From: Bacteroidota bacterium
Lineage (GTDB): Bacteria > Bacteroidota > Bacteroidia > Flavobacteriales_E > Vicingaceae
Length of the DNA stretch: 64,000 nucleotides
Direction: 5' to 3'
Assembly (NCBI GenBank): GCA_013112545.1
Contig: JABFGJ010000009.1
Span: 62,001-126,000 of the forward strand
The notes beneath the pieces were generated by a model. It made no database searches and was not told the origin of the DNA. It worked only from the letters and a program-made list of their open reading frames with translations. Both the position numbers and the translations under genes were made by a program. This document shows, piece by piece, positions 15,578-23,080 of this stretch (position 1 is its first letter; every line of letters begins with the position of its first letter).

Positions 15578-17101
15578 TTAATCTATAACAACTTTATAAG
15601 TTGGGTCTTCCATCACATTTACATCAATGATGTCTTCAGCATTTTTGAGTAAAGTTCTACAATCGGCACTCAGGTGCTTCAAGTGTACTTTTTTATTGAC
15701 TTTCAAATATCGTTCGGTGATTTTGTTTAAAGCTTCAATTGCCGACATGTCAACAACTCGGCTTTCTTCAAAGTCAATGATAATTTCATCGGGGTCATTT
15801 AAAACATCGAATTTCTCGTTGAAAGCAGCTATAGAGCCAAAAAACAAAGGCCCATAAATCTCATAATGTTTTATGCCATTGTCATCCGTGTATTTTCTTG
15901 CACGAATTCGTTTGGCATTGTCCCATGCAAACACAAGCGCAGCGATAATCACACCAACCAAAACCGCAAGGGCTAAATTGTGCAATACTGCTGTAACTAG
16001 TGTTACCACAACCATGACAAAAATATCTGATTTTGGCATTCGTTTAACTGTTTTAAAACTCGCCCATTCAAAAGTTCCAATAGAAACCATAATCATCAGC
16101 CCTGTTAATGCTGCCATTGGCAATTTTTCTATTAAACTAGAACCAAACATGATAAAAACCAAGAGCATAACAGCTGCAACAATACCTGATAAACGAGCTC
16201 TAGCGCCAGAAGAAATGTTGATTAAACTCTGACCAATCATCGCGCAGCCACCCATGCCTGAGAATAAACCCGAAAGTATATTCGCAGTTCCTTGGGCTAC
16301 AGCTTCTTTATTGCCTCTTCCACGAGTCTCTGTTATTTCATCAATGATGTTTAAAGTCAGCAGGCTTTCAATTAATCCAACTCCAGCAATGATTGCCGAA
16401 TAGGGTAAAATAACTTTTAGAGTTTCTAATTGAAAAGGTACTTGGGGAATGTGAAAAGGAGGGAAGCCACCTTTAATAGAAGCAATATCGCCAACAGTTT
16501 TAGTATCTATTCCAAAAAGAACGACTACACCAAAAATGACCAATATGGCAACAAGTGAAGCGGGAATAGCCTTACTTATTTTGGGTAATCCCCAAATAAT
16601 CAACATGGTTGTTAACACTAAAGCCAATAAGATATAAAGTGGTGAGCCAGTAAGCCAATTACCACTAAGGTCTTTAAATTGATCTAGTTGTGACATAAAA
16701 ATAATGATTGCCAATCCGTTTACAAACCCAAAAATTACCGGATGCGGAACAAGTCGCATGAGTTTTCCAAGTTTGAGAAATCCAGCCGATAATTGAAAAA
16801 TTCCTGCTAATACAACCGCTGCAAAAATATATTCTATGCCATGAGATTTTGCTAAGGATACTAAAATCACAGCTACAGCACCCGTAGCACCAGAAATCAT
16901 ACCTGGGCGGCCACCTAAAATGGAAGTAACTAATCCCATCATAAAAGCTGCATACAAACCAGTTAAAGGAGGTAAGCCGGCGATTAATGCAAAAGCAACT
17001 GCTTCAGGAATCAGAGCCAATGCTACAGTTAAGCCCGATAAAACCTCGTTTTTGTAGTTCACTTTTTGTGTTAAATCAAATAAATTAAAATACTTTTTCA
17101 T
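15578..17101 (-). CDS. SulP family anion transporter with STAS domain
   Basis: With the start at the ATG at 17101 the protein has 507 residues and begins MKKYFNLFDLTQKVNYKNEVLSGL, as normal for this family. A longer frame to 17188 adds 29 unrelated residues. The membrane domain opens with LALIPEAVAFALIAGLPPLTGLYAAF, the SulP signature, and has about 12-14 hydrophobic segments. The cytoplasmic STAS domain occupies roughly residues 410-507 (IIIDFEESRVVDMSAIEALNKI). Members carry sulfate, bicarbonate or other anions; the ion cannot be assigned here. Confidence 0.92.
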   Translation of the reverse strand: MKKYFNLFDLTQKVNYKNEVLSGLTVALALIPEAVAFALIAGLPPLTGLYAAFMMGLVTSILGGRPGMISGATGAVAVILVSLAKSHGIEYIFAAVVLAGIFQLSAGFLKLGKLMRLVPHPVIFGFVNGLAIIIFMSQLDQFKDLSGNWLTGSPLYILLALVLTTMLIIWGLPKISKAIPASLVAILVIFGVVVLFGIDTKTVGDIASIKGGFPPFHIPQVPFQLETLKVILPYSAIIAGVGLIESLLTLNIIDEITETRGRGNKEAVAQGTANILSGLFSGMGGCAMIGQSLINISSGARARLSGIVAAVMLLVFIMFGSSLIEKLPMAALTGLMIMVSIGTFEWASFKTVKRMPKSDIFVMVVVTLVTAVLHNLALAVLVGVIIAALVFAWDNAKRIRARKYTDDNGIKHYEIYGPLFFGSIAAFNEKFDVLNDPDEIIIDFEESRVVDMSAIEALNKITERYLKVNKKVHLKHLSADCRTLLKNAEDIIDVNVMEDPTYKVVID

Positions 17102-17240
17102 GCCATTTTTTTGAGGCCACGAAATTACTAGTTTTAAATGCTTTATTTGGAATAGCTTGGCTAAGCATGAAAAGATTTTTATATTCAATCCTAGTTTGTT
17201 TACTTTAAAATTTTATTCATTTTCCTCAAACTACTATTCT

Positions 17241-17248
17241 TAATTTCG
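17241..17248 (+). promoter_or_regulatory. Near-consensus -7 element
   Basis: TAATTTCG matches TAnnTTTG at all fixed positions but one, and lies 17 bases upstream of the ATG at 17266. No strong -33 TTG is at the preferred distance. Confidence 0.35.
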
Positions 17249-17265
17249 CTGCTTAAATATTATTT

Positions 17266-18108
17266 ATGAAATATAAAGCGTTATTTATCGCATTTTTTAT
17301 GCTCATTGCTGTTTTTACAAAAGCCCAAGAAAACAGTGAAAATGTACAAACAAACCAATACAGCAATAAAGGAAAGCTTTATATTTATTGGGGTTGGAAT
17401 AAAAGTGCTTATTCTAATTCAGATATATACTTCAAAGGAAATAATTATGATTTTACTATTCATAATGTAGTTGGTGTAGATCGACAATCTCCTATTTCTT
17501 CCGATTATATCAACCCTAAGAGCATTACAATTCCACAATATAATTTTAGAATTGGTTATTATTTCAATGACAAATACAGCATTTCGATTGGGAATGACCA
17601 CATGAAATACGTCATGAAAAACGGACAAAGGAAGCAAATTGATGGATACATCAAAAATTCAGGAGGGAAATATGATAAGGTATATGAATATGAAGAAATT
17701 GAATTGAGCCAAGATTTTTTAATGTTTGAACACACCGATGGCTTGAATTACGAAAACATTGATATTAGAATGCATGAACGAATTAAACAATTCAGCAATT
17801 TTACAGTTGATGCTTTTGTTGGTTTGGGTGCAGGCATTAGCTTTCCTAGAACCAATGTGACTTTTTTAGAAGGAAAACGCTACGATGAGTTTAATGTGGC
17901 CGGATATGGTGTTAATGCTTTGTTGGGAGGGAATTTAACTTATAAAGGATGGCTGTTTGTTCAGGTTGAAACAAAAGGTGGATATATCGATATGCCAAAC
18001 ATTCGCGTTTCTTACGATAAGTCGGAATATGCTCAGCAGCATTTTAGTTTCTTCCAATATAACATTGTGTTTGGTGCAAACATTAAGTTAACTAAAATGG
18101 CGAATTAG
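17266..18108 (+). CDS. Predicted outer-membrane beta-barrel protein
   Basis: The 280-residue product has a clear signal peptide (MKYKALFIAFFMLIAVFTKAQ). The mature chain is rich in aromatic strands (GKLYIYWGWNKSAYSNSDIYF, FRIGYYFNDKYSISIGNDHMKYVM, GWLFVQVETKGGYI) and ends FFQYNIVFGANIKLTKMAN, consistent with an outer-membrane barrel. No named family is recognised and the cargo is unknown. It converges with the membrane-protein gene at 18111 with only a 2-base gap. Confidence 0.7.
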   Translation: MKYKALFIAFFMLIAVFTKAQENSENVQTNQYSNKGKLYIYWGWNKSAYSNSDIYFKGNNYDFTIHNVVGVDRQSPISSDYINPKSITIPQYNFRIGYYFNDKYSISIGNDHMKYVMKNGQRKQIDGYIKNSGGKYDKVYEYEEIELSQDFLMFEHTDGLNYENIDIRMHERIKQFSNFTVDAFVGLGAGISFPRTNVTFLEGKRYDEFNVAGYGVNALLGGNLTYKGWLFVQVETKGGYIDMPNIRVSYDKSEYAQQHFSFFQYNIVFGANIKLTKMAN

Positions 18109-18110
18109 AA

Positions 18111-19280
18111 TTAAAACTGTCCACCAGCTCCGCCGCCGCCAAATTGCCCACCTTGGAAGAGGTCTTTTTCTGATTGAGGAACACCACCAGCTGTTTGAGA
18201 AATGATAATTGCTGAAAAATCTTCTGTATCCCAATCTTTGTGTAGTAGTTTTTCACGAGTAAAACCCTTTCTGATGCGCTTTAAATAGTTGAGTATGCCA
18301 AGCGCTAAACCTATAAGAAATGCGCCAGTTAAAGTGATCGTTAATACTGGCATTCCAAAACTGTAATAATATTTAAGTGTAATAAAACTCAATATCAAAC
18401 ATATAATACCGAATCGTATGAATAAAATGGATTTGTTTTTAATACCCAATAGGAGGTAAGCCAAAGGAATGAAGGTACTTGTGACATAAAATAAAAGGTA
18501 AAATGGAATATTCTCTCCTGCTTCTAGTGATAATCCCATTAATGAAATGCTCAACTCTCTAACCACATAATAATTGCCAGAAGCATATAGCAAAATCAGA
18601 AAAATGGATTTGCCGATCGTAAATGAACTGCTGTATATCTCGCTGGTGTTTTTTGTTTCGATTCTACGTATTAATACATAGAAAATCCAAGACATTAACA
18701 TAAATACAATTGGAATAAGGTTTTGAAAAAGGCCACCTAAATCGTAGAACACAGAAAAAAGAGTGTAGTAAAAAAGTAAAATACTCGCAGCTAAAGCCAA
18801 CAAATCGATATATCGAATATAAATTATGCTAGTAAAGCCAAGCGCCAATAATAGATAGGCGTATTTACTTTCTAGGTTATAACCTAATAAAGCAAAATAA
18901 ATAAAAGTTGAACCTGAATAGCTCAAAGCCCGGGTTAAACCTGATTTATAGTGGTATTTGTCGCGGATTAAAATTCGGTCGTTCAATAAGATAACTCCAA
19001 AGCCTACTATGAAAGTCATAATTCTTAATCCTATGTCTCCACCACCGGAAAATAATAAGGTTAAAGGTCCTGAAATAGTTGATACACCGAGTATTCCTGC
19101 CAAGAACAACAAGGCTTTAATGGCTATTGTAGGTGTGTAAAAAGGCGTTTTATACTGTCTCCTAATTTCTAATTCTTGAGTTTTATCAATTAAGCCACTT
19201 TTGAAAAGCATGTTGGCCTTCTCTCTCAAATTGAAGCGTTCTAATAATTCTTCATTATAAACCATCCATTTTTTAATCAT
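18111..19280 (-). CDS. Multi-pass membrane protein with glycine-rich tail
   Basis: The 389-residue protein has about 9-10 hydrophobic segments between residues 55 and 330, after a soluble N-terminal helix region. The last 15 residues, FQGGQFGGGGAGGQF, form a glycine-phenylalanine tail like those at the ends of TPM-domain proteins, but no TPM domain is seen. Its start codon lies inside the end of the preceding DUF2157-like gene (8-base overlap), so the two are almost certainly co-translated. Function unknown; a two-protein membrane complex is a reasonable guess. Confidence 0.65.
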   Translation of the reverse strand: MIKKWMVYNEELLERFNLREKANMLFKSGLIDKTQELEIRRQYKTPFYTPTIAIKALLFLAGILGVSTISGPLTLLFSGGGDIGLRIMTFIVGFGVILLNDRILIRDKYHYKSGLTRALSYSGSTFIYFALLGYNLESKYAYLLLALGFTSIIYIRYIDLLALAASILLFYYTLFSVFYDLGGLFQNLIPIVFMLMSWIFYVLIRRIETKNTSEIYSSSFTIGKSIFLILLYASGNYYVVRELSISLMGLSLEAGENIPFYLLFYVTSTFIPLAYLLLGIKNKSILFIRFGIICLILSFITLKYYYSFGMPVLTITLTGAFLIGLALGILNYLKRIRKGFTREKLLHKDWDTEDFSAIIISQTAGGVPQSEKDLFQGGQFGGGGAGGQF

Positions 19281-20238
19281 GCTTGAAATGGGATTTTTTG
19301 TTAACTAAAAACAGAATAAAGACTATTATACTACCAGGAACATAATAAAAATAGAGCATCCACAAATCATTATTAAAGAGGTCGATTAACTTGAAAAGTG
19401 CATAAGAGAAACAAATGTAAAAAGTAATGCAAGAAAACATAAAGAACAAAAAGTCCTTTTTATACCAATTGAAATATCCAAAGATTGAAGTACAAAGAAT
19501 ACCCGAAAGAGCAAAATAAATGTCGTAATCGGACTCTATAATTGAAGTAATTAAAGAGATGTAAAGTATTAAATATCCGTAGTTTTGATAGGTAAATTTA
19601 AAGTGTGACTTAAAGTTGTATTTGTCTGACACTTTTCCAATCGTAAGCAAAACAAAACCAATGCAAATACCGACATTGTAAAGTTCAAGTGTAGAGTTCC
19701 ATTCGCCTTGTATCCAATTAACTGGCGAGATTGAAATCCCCAAAGCTGCCACTAAAACGGTAATGGCTATGCTTAAAACTGCTTTATTATCGTAGCGATA
19801 TGCAAATGCGAAAAAGAGTATAGCACTGATAAAAGATGTTGACTTTAATGCTTGTTCGTACCAATTGAAATAGACTAAAACATAGGTAAACAGTGAGATA
19901 CACAATAAAGAAACCAAGAGTAAAATATAATCGAAATAGCTATGTTCCACTATGGATTTAGCTCTAGTAAAAGGCTGTGCGTGTTTTTGAAGAAAAACCA
20001 ATCCAAGAATGATAGCTATAAATAAAACTAGTTGAAGAAGAATATGTCCTGCATCTCCAATATTTTGATATGCAAAATAACCTACACCACCTGTAAAAAG
20101 AAGAATTCCCACATAAAGCAAGAGTCGAAGTTCTGTATAAACCGAAACAATGCTATTGGATTCAATTGCATCTAGGTATTGATGTAATTTACTGTCAATT
20201 AACTTGTTGTCGTGTAATTCATGATGGTATTTCTTCAC
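19273..20238 (-). CDS. DUF2157-like multi-pass membrane protein
   Basis: The 321-residue protein starts with a short hydrophilic helix (about residues 1-35), then YTELRLLLYVGILLFTGGVGYF, the usual opening of DUF2157 membrane proteins, and has about 9-10 hydrophobic segments. The start is GTG at 20238: an in-frame stop lies upstream, no ATG falls between, and the first internal Met is far downstream. It overlaps the next gene by eight bases. Inner-membrane location is clear; function is unknown. Confidence 0.68.
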   Translation of the reverse strand: MKKYHHELHDNKLIDSKLHQYLDAIESNSIVSVYTELRLLLYVGILLFTGGVGYFAYQNIGDAGHILLQLVLFIAIILGLVFLQKHAQPFTRAKSIVEHSYFDYILLLVSLLCISLFTYVLVYFNWYEQALKSTSFISAILFFAFAYRYDNKAVLSIAITVLVAALGISISPVNWIQGEWNSTLELYNVGICIGFVLLTIGKVSDKYNFKSHFKFTYQNYGYLILYISLITSIIESDYDIYFALSGILCTSIFGYFNWYKKDFLFFMFSCITFYICFSYALFKLIDLFNNDLWMLYFYYVPGSIIVFILFLVNKKSHFKHD

Positions 20239-20433
20239 GCTTTGTATATGGTTTAATAGTGTTCTAAATTAAACAATTCTATTATTGCGCTATTCGTTTT
20301 TAATTGCGATCGATTTTTTTAACAGGCTGAACAACTTATTTTCATTAAAGTAAAACCAAGTATCACCATATTAAGAATCTAGAATTGATCTGGATTATAG
20401 TTTTAGGCAAACGAATATAAGTTTTCAAATTCG

Positions 20434-20441
20434 TACTTTAG
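20434..20441 (+). promoter_or_regulatory. Near-consensus -7 element four bases before ATG
   Basis: TACTTTAG matches TAnnTTTG except for one base and ends four bases before the ATG at 20446, the same spacing as at 10802-10809 and 37504-37511. A leaderless transcript is predicted. Confidence 0.4.
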
Positions 20442-20445
20442 TTGC

Positions 20446-21309
20446 ATGTCATATTGGCTTTACATATTATTTGTTTTGCTTATTATATACTTAGTAATAA
20501 GTGTATTACTTTATTATTTACAAGATTTACTTCTTTTCAAACCCGAAAAACTTCCAGAAGAATTCCAATATTTTTATGAAAATCAGAATATAGAAGAATA
20601 CAATATTAAAACCAGAGACGGAGCCAACATCAATGGATTGCATTTTAAAGTCGAAAATCCCAAGGGAGTCGTATTGTATTTAAAAGGCAATTCAAAAAGC
20701 ATGAAAGGCTGGGGCAAATTCGCTGTTGACTTTACGCGCCACAACTACGACGTCATCATGGTTGATTATCGAGGATTTGGAAAAAGCACTGGCCGAAGAT
20801 CTCAGAAAGCAATAAAAAATGATTTGCAGTTTATTTATGATAAAATCCGTGAAAAAGTGAACGAGAAATACATCATTTTATATGGTCGTTCTTTAGGTTC
20901 GGGTTTTGCCACCAAATTGGCTTCTACTAACAATCCTAAAATGTTGATTTTAGATGCACCTTATTACAGTTTGCGAAAAGTAACCGCCAGATATGCGCCC
21001 TTTATGCCGCTTTCTTTGATTTTAAAATATCCGATGCCAACCTACAAGTGGATAAAATACGTGCAATGTCCCATTCACATTATACATGGAACACAAGACA
21101 AATTAATTCCTTTTAAAACAAGCATTAAACTTTCACAAATTCGACCAGAAAACACAAGATTATGGTCTGTTGTAGGAGGTGGACACAAGAATTTAAATAC
21201 ATTTAAAAGTTATCATGAAATGCTAAGTGAAATAATTACAAGCAAACCTAAAAGGATTGATTTAAGTACGACAAGCCACAGAGTTAACCACCATAGCAAA
21301 AGCAAATGA
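20446..21309 (+). CDS. Alpha/beta hydrolase, BEM46/ABHD13-like (first of tandem pair)
   Basis: The 287-residue protein has an N-terminal membrane anchor (residues 1-28) and an alpha/beta-hydrolase domain. GRSLG holds the nucleophile Ser, HGTQDKLIP the acid Asp, and GGGHKN the catalytic His. The oxyanion-loop motif, usually HGN, reads KGN here (YLKGNSKSMKGWG), so one conserved His is missing. It overlaps its paralogue at 21306 by four bases (ATGA), so both are translated together. It is likely a membrane-anchored esterase or lipase-like enzyme facing the cytoplasm or periplasm; substrate unknown. Confidence 0.82.
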   Translation: MSYWLYILFVLLIIYLVISVLLYYLQDLLLFKPEKLPEEFQYFYENQNIEEYNIKTRDGANINGLHFKVENPKGVVLYLKGNSKSMKGWGKFAVDFTRHNYDVIMVDYRGFGKSTGRRSQKAIKNDLQFIYDKIREKVNEKYIILYGRSLGSGFATKLASTNNPKMLILDAPYYSLRKVTARYAPFMPLSLILKYPMPTYKWIKYVQCPIHIIHGTQDKLIPFKTSIKLSQIRPENTRLWSVVGGGHKNLNTFKSYHEMLSEIITSKPKRIDLSTTSHRVNHHSKSK

Positions 21310-22097
21310 AATACTTATTGTTAACTTTAGCAATTGGGTTTGGTTTTTACCTAATTCTGGTTGTCGGACTTTTTTTTGGTCAAGAATCCCTGATTTTTAT
21401 AGACACTAAATTAGAATCGGATTATAAATACCATTTTGATGCAGATTTTGAGGAAGTAACGATACAGACTGAAGAAAACGCGAAACTAAATGCGATCCAT
21501 TTTAAAGTAAAAAACCCCAAAGGAATAATCGTTTATTTTCATGGAAATGCAGGAGATATTTCCCGTTGGGGAGAAATTGCCGAACGTTTTTTATCATACG
21601 GCTATGATGTATTAATTTCAGATTATCGTGGCTATGGAAAAAGCACAGGAAGAAGGACTTCAGAAAAAATGTATTTTGATGCAAATCAGGTCTATAAGTA
21701 TGCTAATAATTTATATCCCGAAGAAAAAATTATTTCCTTTGGACGATCTTTGGGTTGCACTTTTGCGACTTATGTAGCAACTAAAAATACACCTAAACAC
21801 CTTATCTTAGAAACGCCTTTTTACAGTTTAAAAAGCATCGTTCAATCTAAGTTTCCAATCTTACCAAGTAGGCTGCTACTGCGCTTTAAGTTTCCAACAC
21901 ATCAATTTATACATGAGGTGAATAGTCCCATTCATTTTTTTCATGGAACAGATGATTTTGTAGTGCCTTATGAAAATGGAAAAGCTCTATTTGATTTAGC
22001 TCCAAATGCTACATTAACAACAATATTTAACGGAGGACATAACGACTTAGCAGACTTTGAATTGTATTGGGATGAAATGGGAAAGCTATTGCGATAA
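21306..22097 (+). CDS. Alpha/beta hydrolase, BEM46/ABHD13-like (second of tandem pair)
   Basis: The 263-residue protein is a paralogue of the upstream gene, with the same order: N-terminal hydrophobic anchor, YFHGNAGDISRWGE (intact HGN oxyanion loop), SDYRGYGKSTG, FGRSLGCTFATYVA (nucleophile Ser), HGTDDFVVP (Asp) and GGHNDL (His). All catalytic parts are present, so this copy should be active. Its ATG overlaps the stop of the upstream gene. A weak hairpin at 22134-22157 lies after the stop. Confidence 0.85.
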   Translation: MKYLLLTLAIGFGFYLILVVGLFFGQESLIFIDTKLESDYKYHFDADFEEVTIQTEENAKLNAIHFKVKNPKGIIVYFHGNAGDISRWGEIAERFLSYGYDVLISDYRGYGKSTGRRTSEKMYFDANQVYKYANNLYPEEKIISFGRSLGCTFATYVATKNTPKHLILETPFYSLKSIVQSKFPILPSRLLLRFKFPTHQFIHEVNSPIHFFHGTDDFVVPYENGKALFDLAPNATLTTIFNGGHNDLADFELYWDEMGKLLR

Positions 22098-22133
22098 GGC
22101 TTGTTTGCATTTAAATAGCTATTTTTAAGTATG

Positions 22134-22157
22134 CAATGCTAAAACATTAAAGCATTG
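22134..22157 (+). terminator. Weak hairpin after tandem hydrolases
   Basis: CAATGCT and AGCATTG form a 7-bp stem with a 10-base loop, 36 bases after the stop. There is no clean T-run, so terminator function is uncertain. Confidence 0.3.
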
Positions 22158-22198
22158 TATTATAACTAATTATAATTATATAAACGAATAAAAAAGAG

Positions 22199-22648
22199 AT
22201 GGAGCTATCAGTATTTGTAATAATCGATAAACCAAAAGAAGAAGTTTGGAAAGCCATAATAGATTTTAAAAACTGCTCCAACTATATTGAAAGTATTGTA
22301 AAACTTGAAATTATAGATGAGCCTAAGGATACTTTAATTGGTTTTAAATGGAAAGAAACAAGAGTGATGTTTGGTAAAGAAGCCACAGAAATTATGTGGA
22401 TTACCGACTATGCAGATAATGAATATTATCAAACTAGGGCAGAAAGTCACGGTTCTGTATATAAATCTCGGTTAGCAGTAGAATCGGAGGGTGAAAAGAC
22501 CAAATTGACCATGTCGTTTTCTGGTGAAGCACAGACAACCTTTGTTAAATTAATTTCTTGGTGTATGGGATTCCTAATTAAAGGATCTATGAAAAAGGCA
22601 TTAATTAAAGATTTGAATGACATTAAAACTTACGTAGAATCGAAATAA
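22199..22648 (+). CDS. SRPBCC (START-like) family protein
   Basis: The 149-residue protein opens with a typical SRPBCC strand and helix (MELSVFVIIDKPKEEVWKAIIDFKNCSNYIESI) and ends with the long C-terminal helix (GSMKKALIKDLNDIKTYVES) that closes the ligand cavity of this fold. GFKWKETRVMFGKEATEIMWI fits the central sheet. Members bind hydrophobic ligands or modulate partners; nothing here gives the ligand. It is followed after five bases by the DUF2200 gene, suggesting one transcript. Confidence 0.78.
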   Translation: MELSVFVIIDKPKEEVWKAIIDFKNCSNYIESIVKLEIIDEPKDTLIGFKWKETRVMFGKEATEIMWITDYADNEYYQTRAESHGSVYKSRLAVESEGEKTKLTMSFSGEAQTTFVKLISWCMGFLIKGSMKKALIKDLNDIKTYVESK

Positions 22649-22653
22649 ACGGT

Positions 22654-23028
22654 ATGAAAACTACACCCGAACATAATGAACGCATAGCAAAAATGACATT
22701 TTCTTCTGTTTATCCTCATTATATTACAAAAGTTGAGCGTAAGGGCAGAACAAAAGAAGAATTACTTCAAGTTATAGAATGGTTGACAAGTTTTGATGAA
22801 AAAAAACTTCAAAAATTGATTGATGAAGAATCCACTTTTGAAACCTTCTTCAAGAAAGCAAAACTGAACCCCAATGCACAATTTATATCAGGAGTAATTT
22901 GTGGTTATCGAATAGAAGAAATTGAAAACACTTTAACAAGACAAGTTAGGTATTTAGATAAATTAGTTGATGAATTAGCTAAGGGTAAAAAGTTGGAAAA
23001 AATATTAAGAAAATCGCCGAGCAGTTAG
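22654..23028 (+). CDS. DUF2200 family protein
   Basis: The 124-residue protein matches DUF2200 across its length: MTFSSVYPHYITKVERKGRTKEELLQVIEWLTSF is the family hallmark, and ISGVICGYRIEEIENTLTRQVRYLDKLVDEL forms the C-terminal helices. It is soluble. The biochemical role is unknown. It lies five bases after the SRPBCC gene. Confidence 0.88.
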   Translation: MKTTPEHNERIAKMTFSSVYPHYITKVERKGRTKEELLQVIEWLTSFDEKKLQKLIDEESTFETFFKKAKLNPNAQFISGVICGYRIEEIENTLTRQVRYLDKLVDELAKGKKLEKILRKSPSS

Positions 23029-23080
23029 TTAATAAAATTTCACATATTACCCATAATTAGATAACTCACGCAAATCAACT

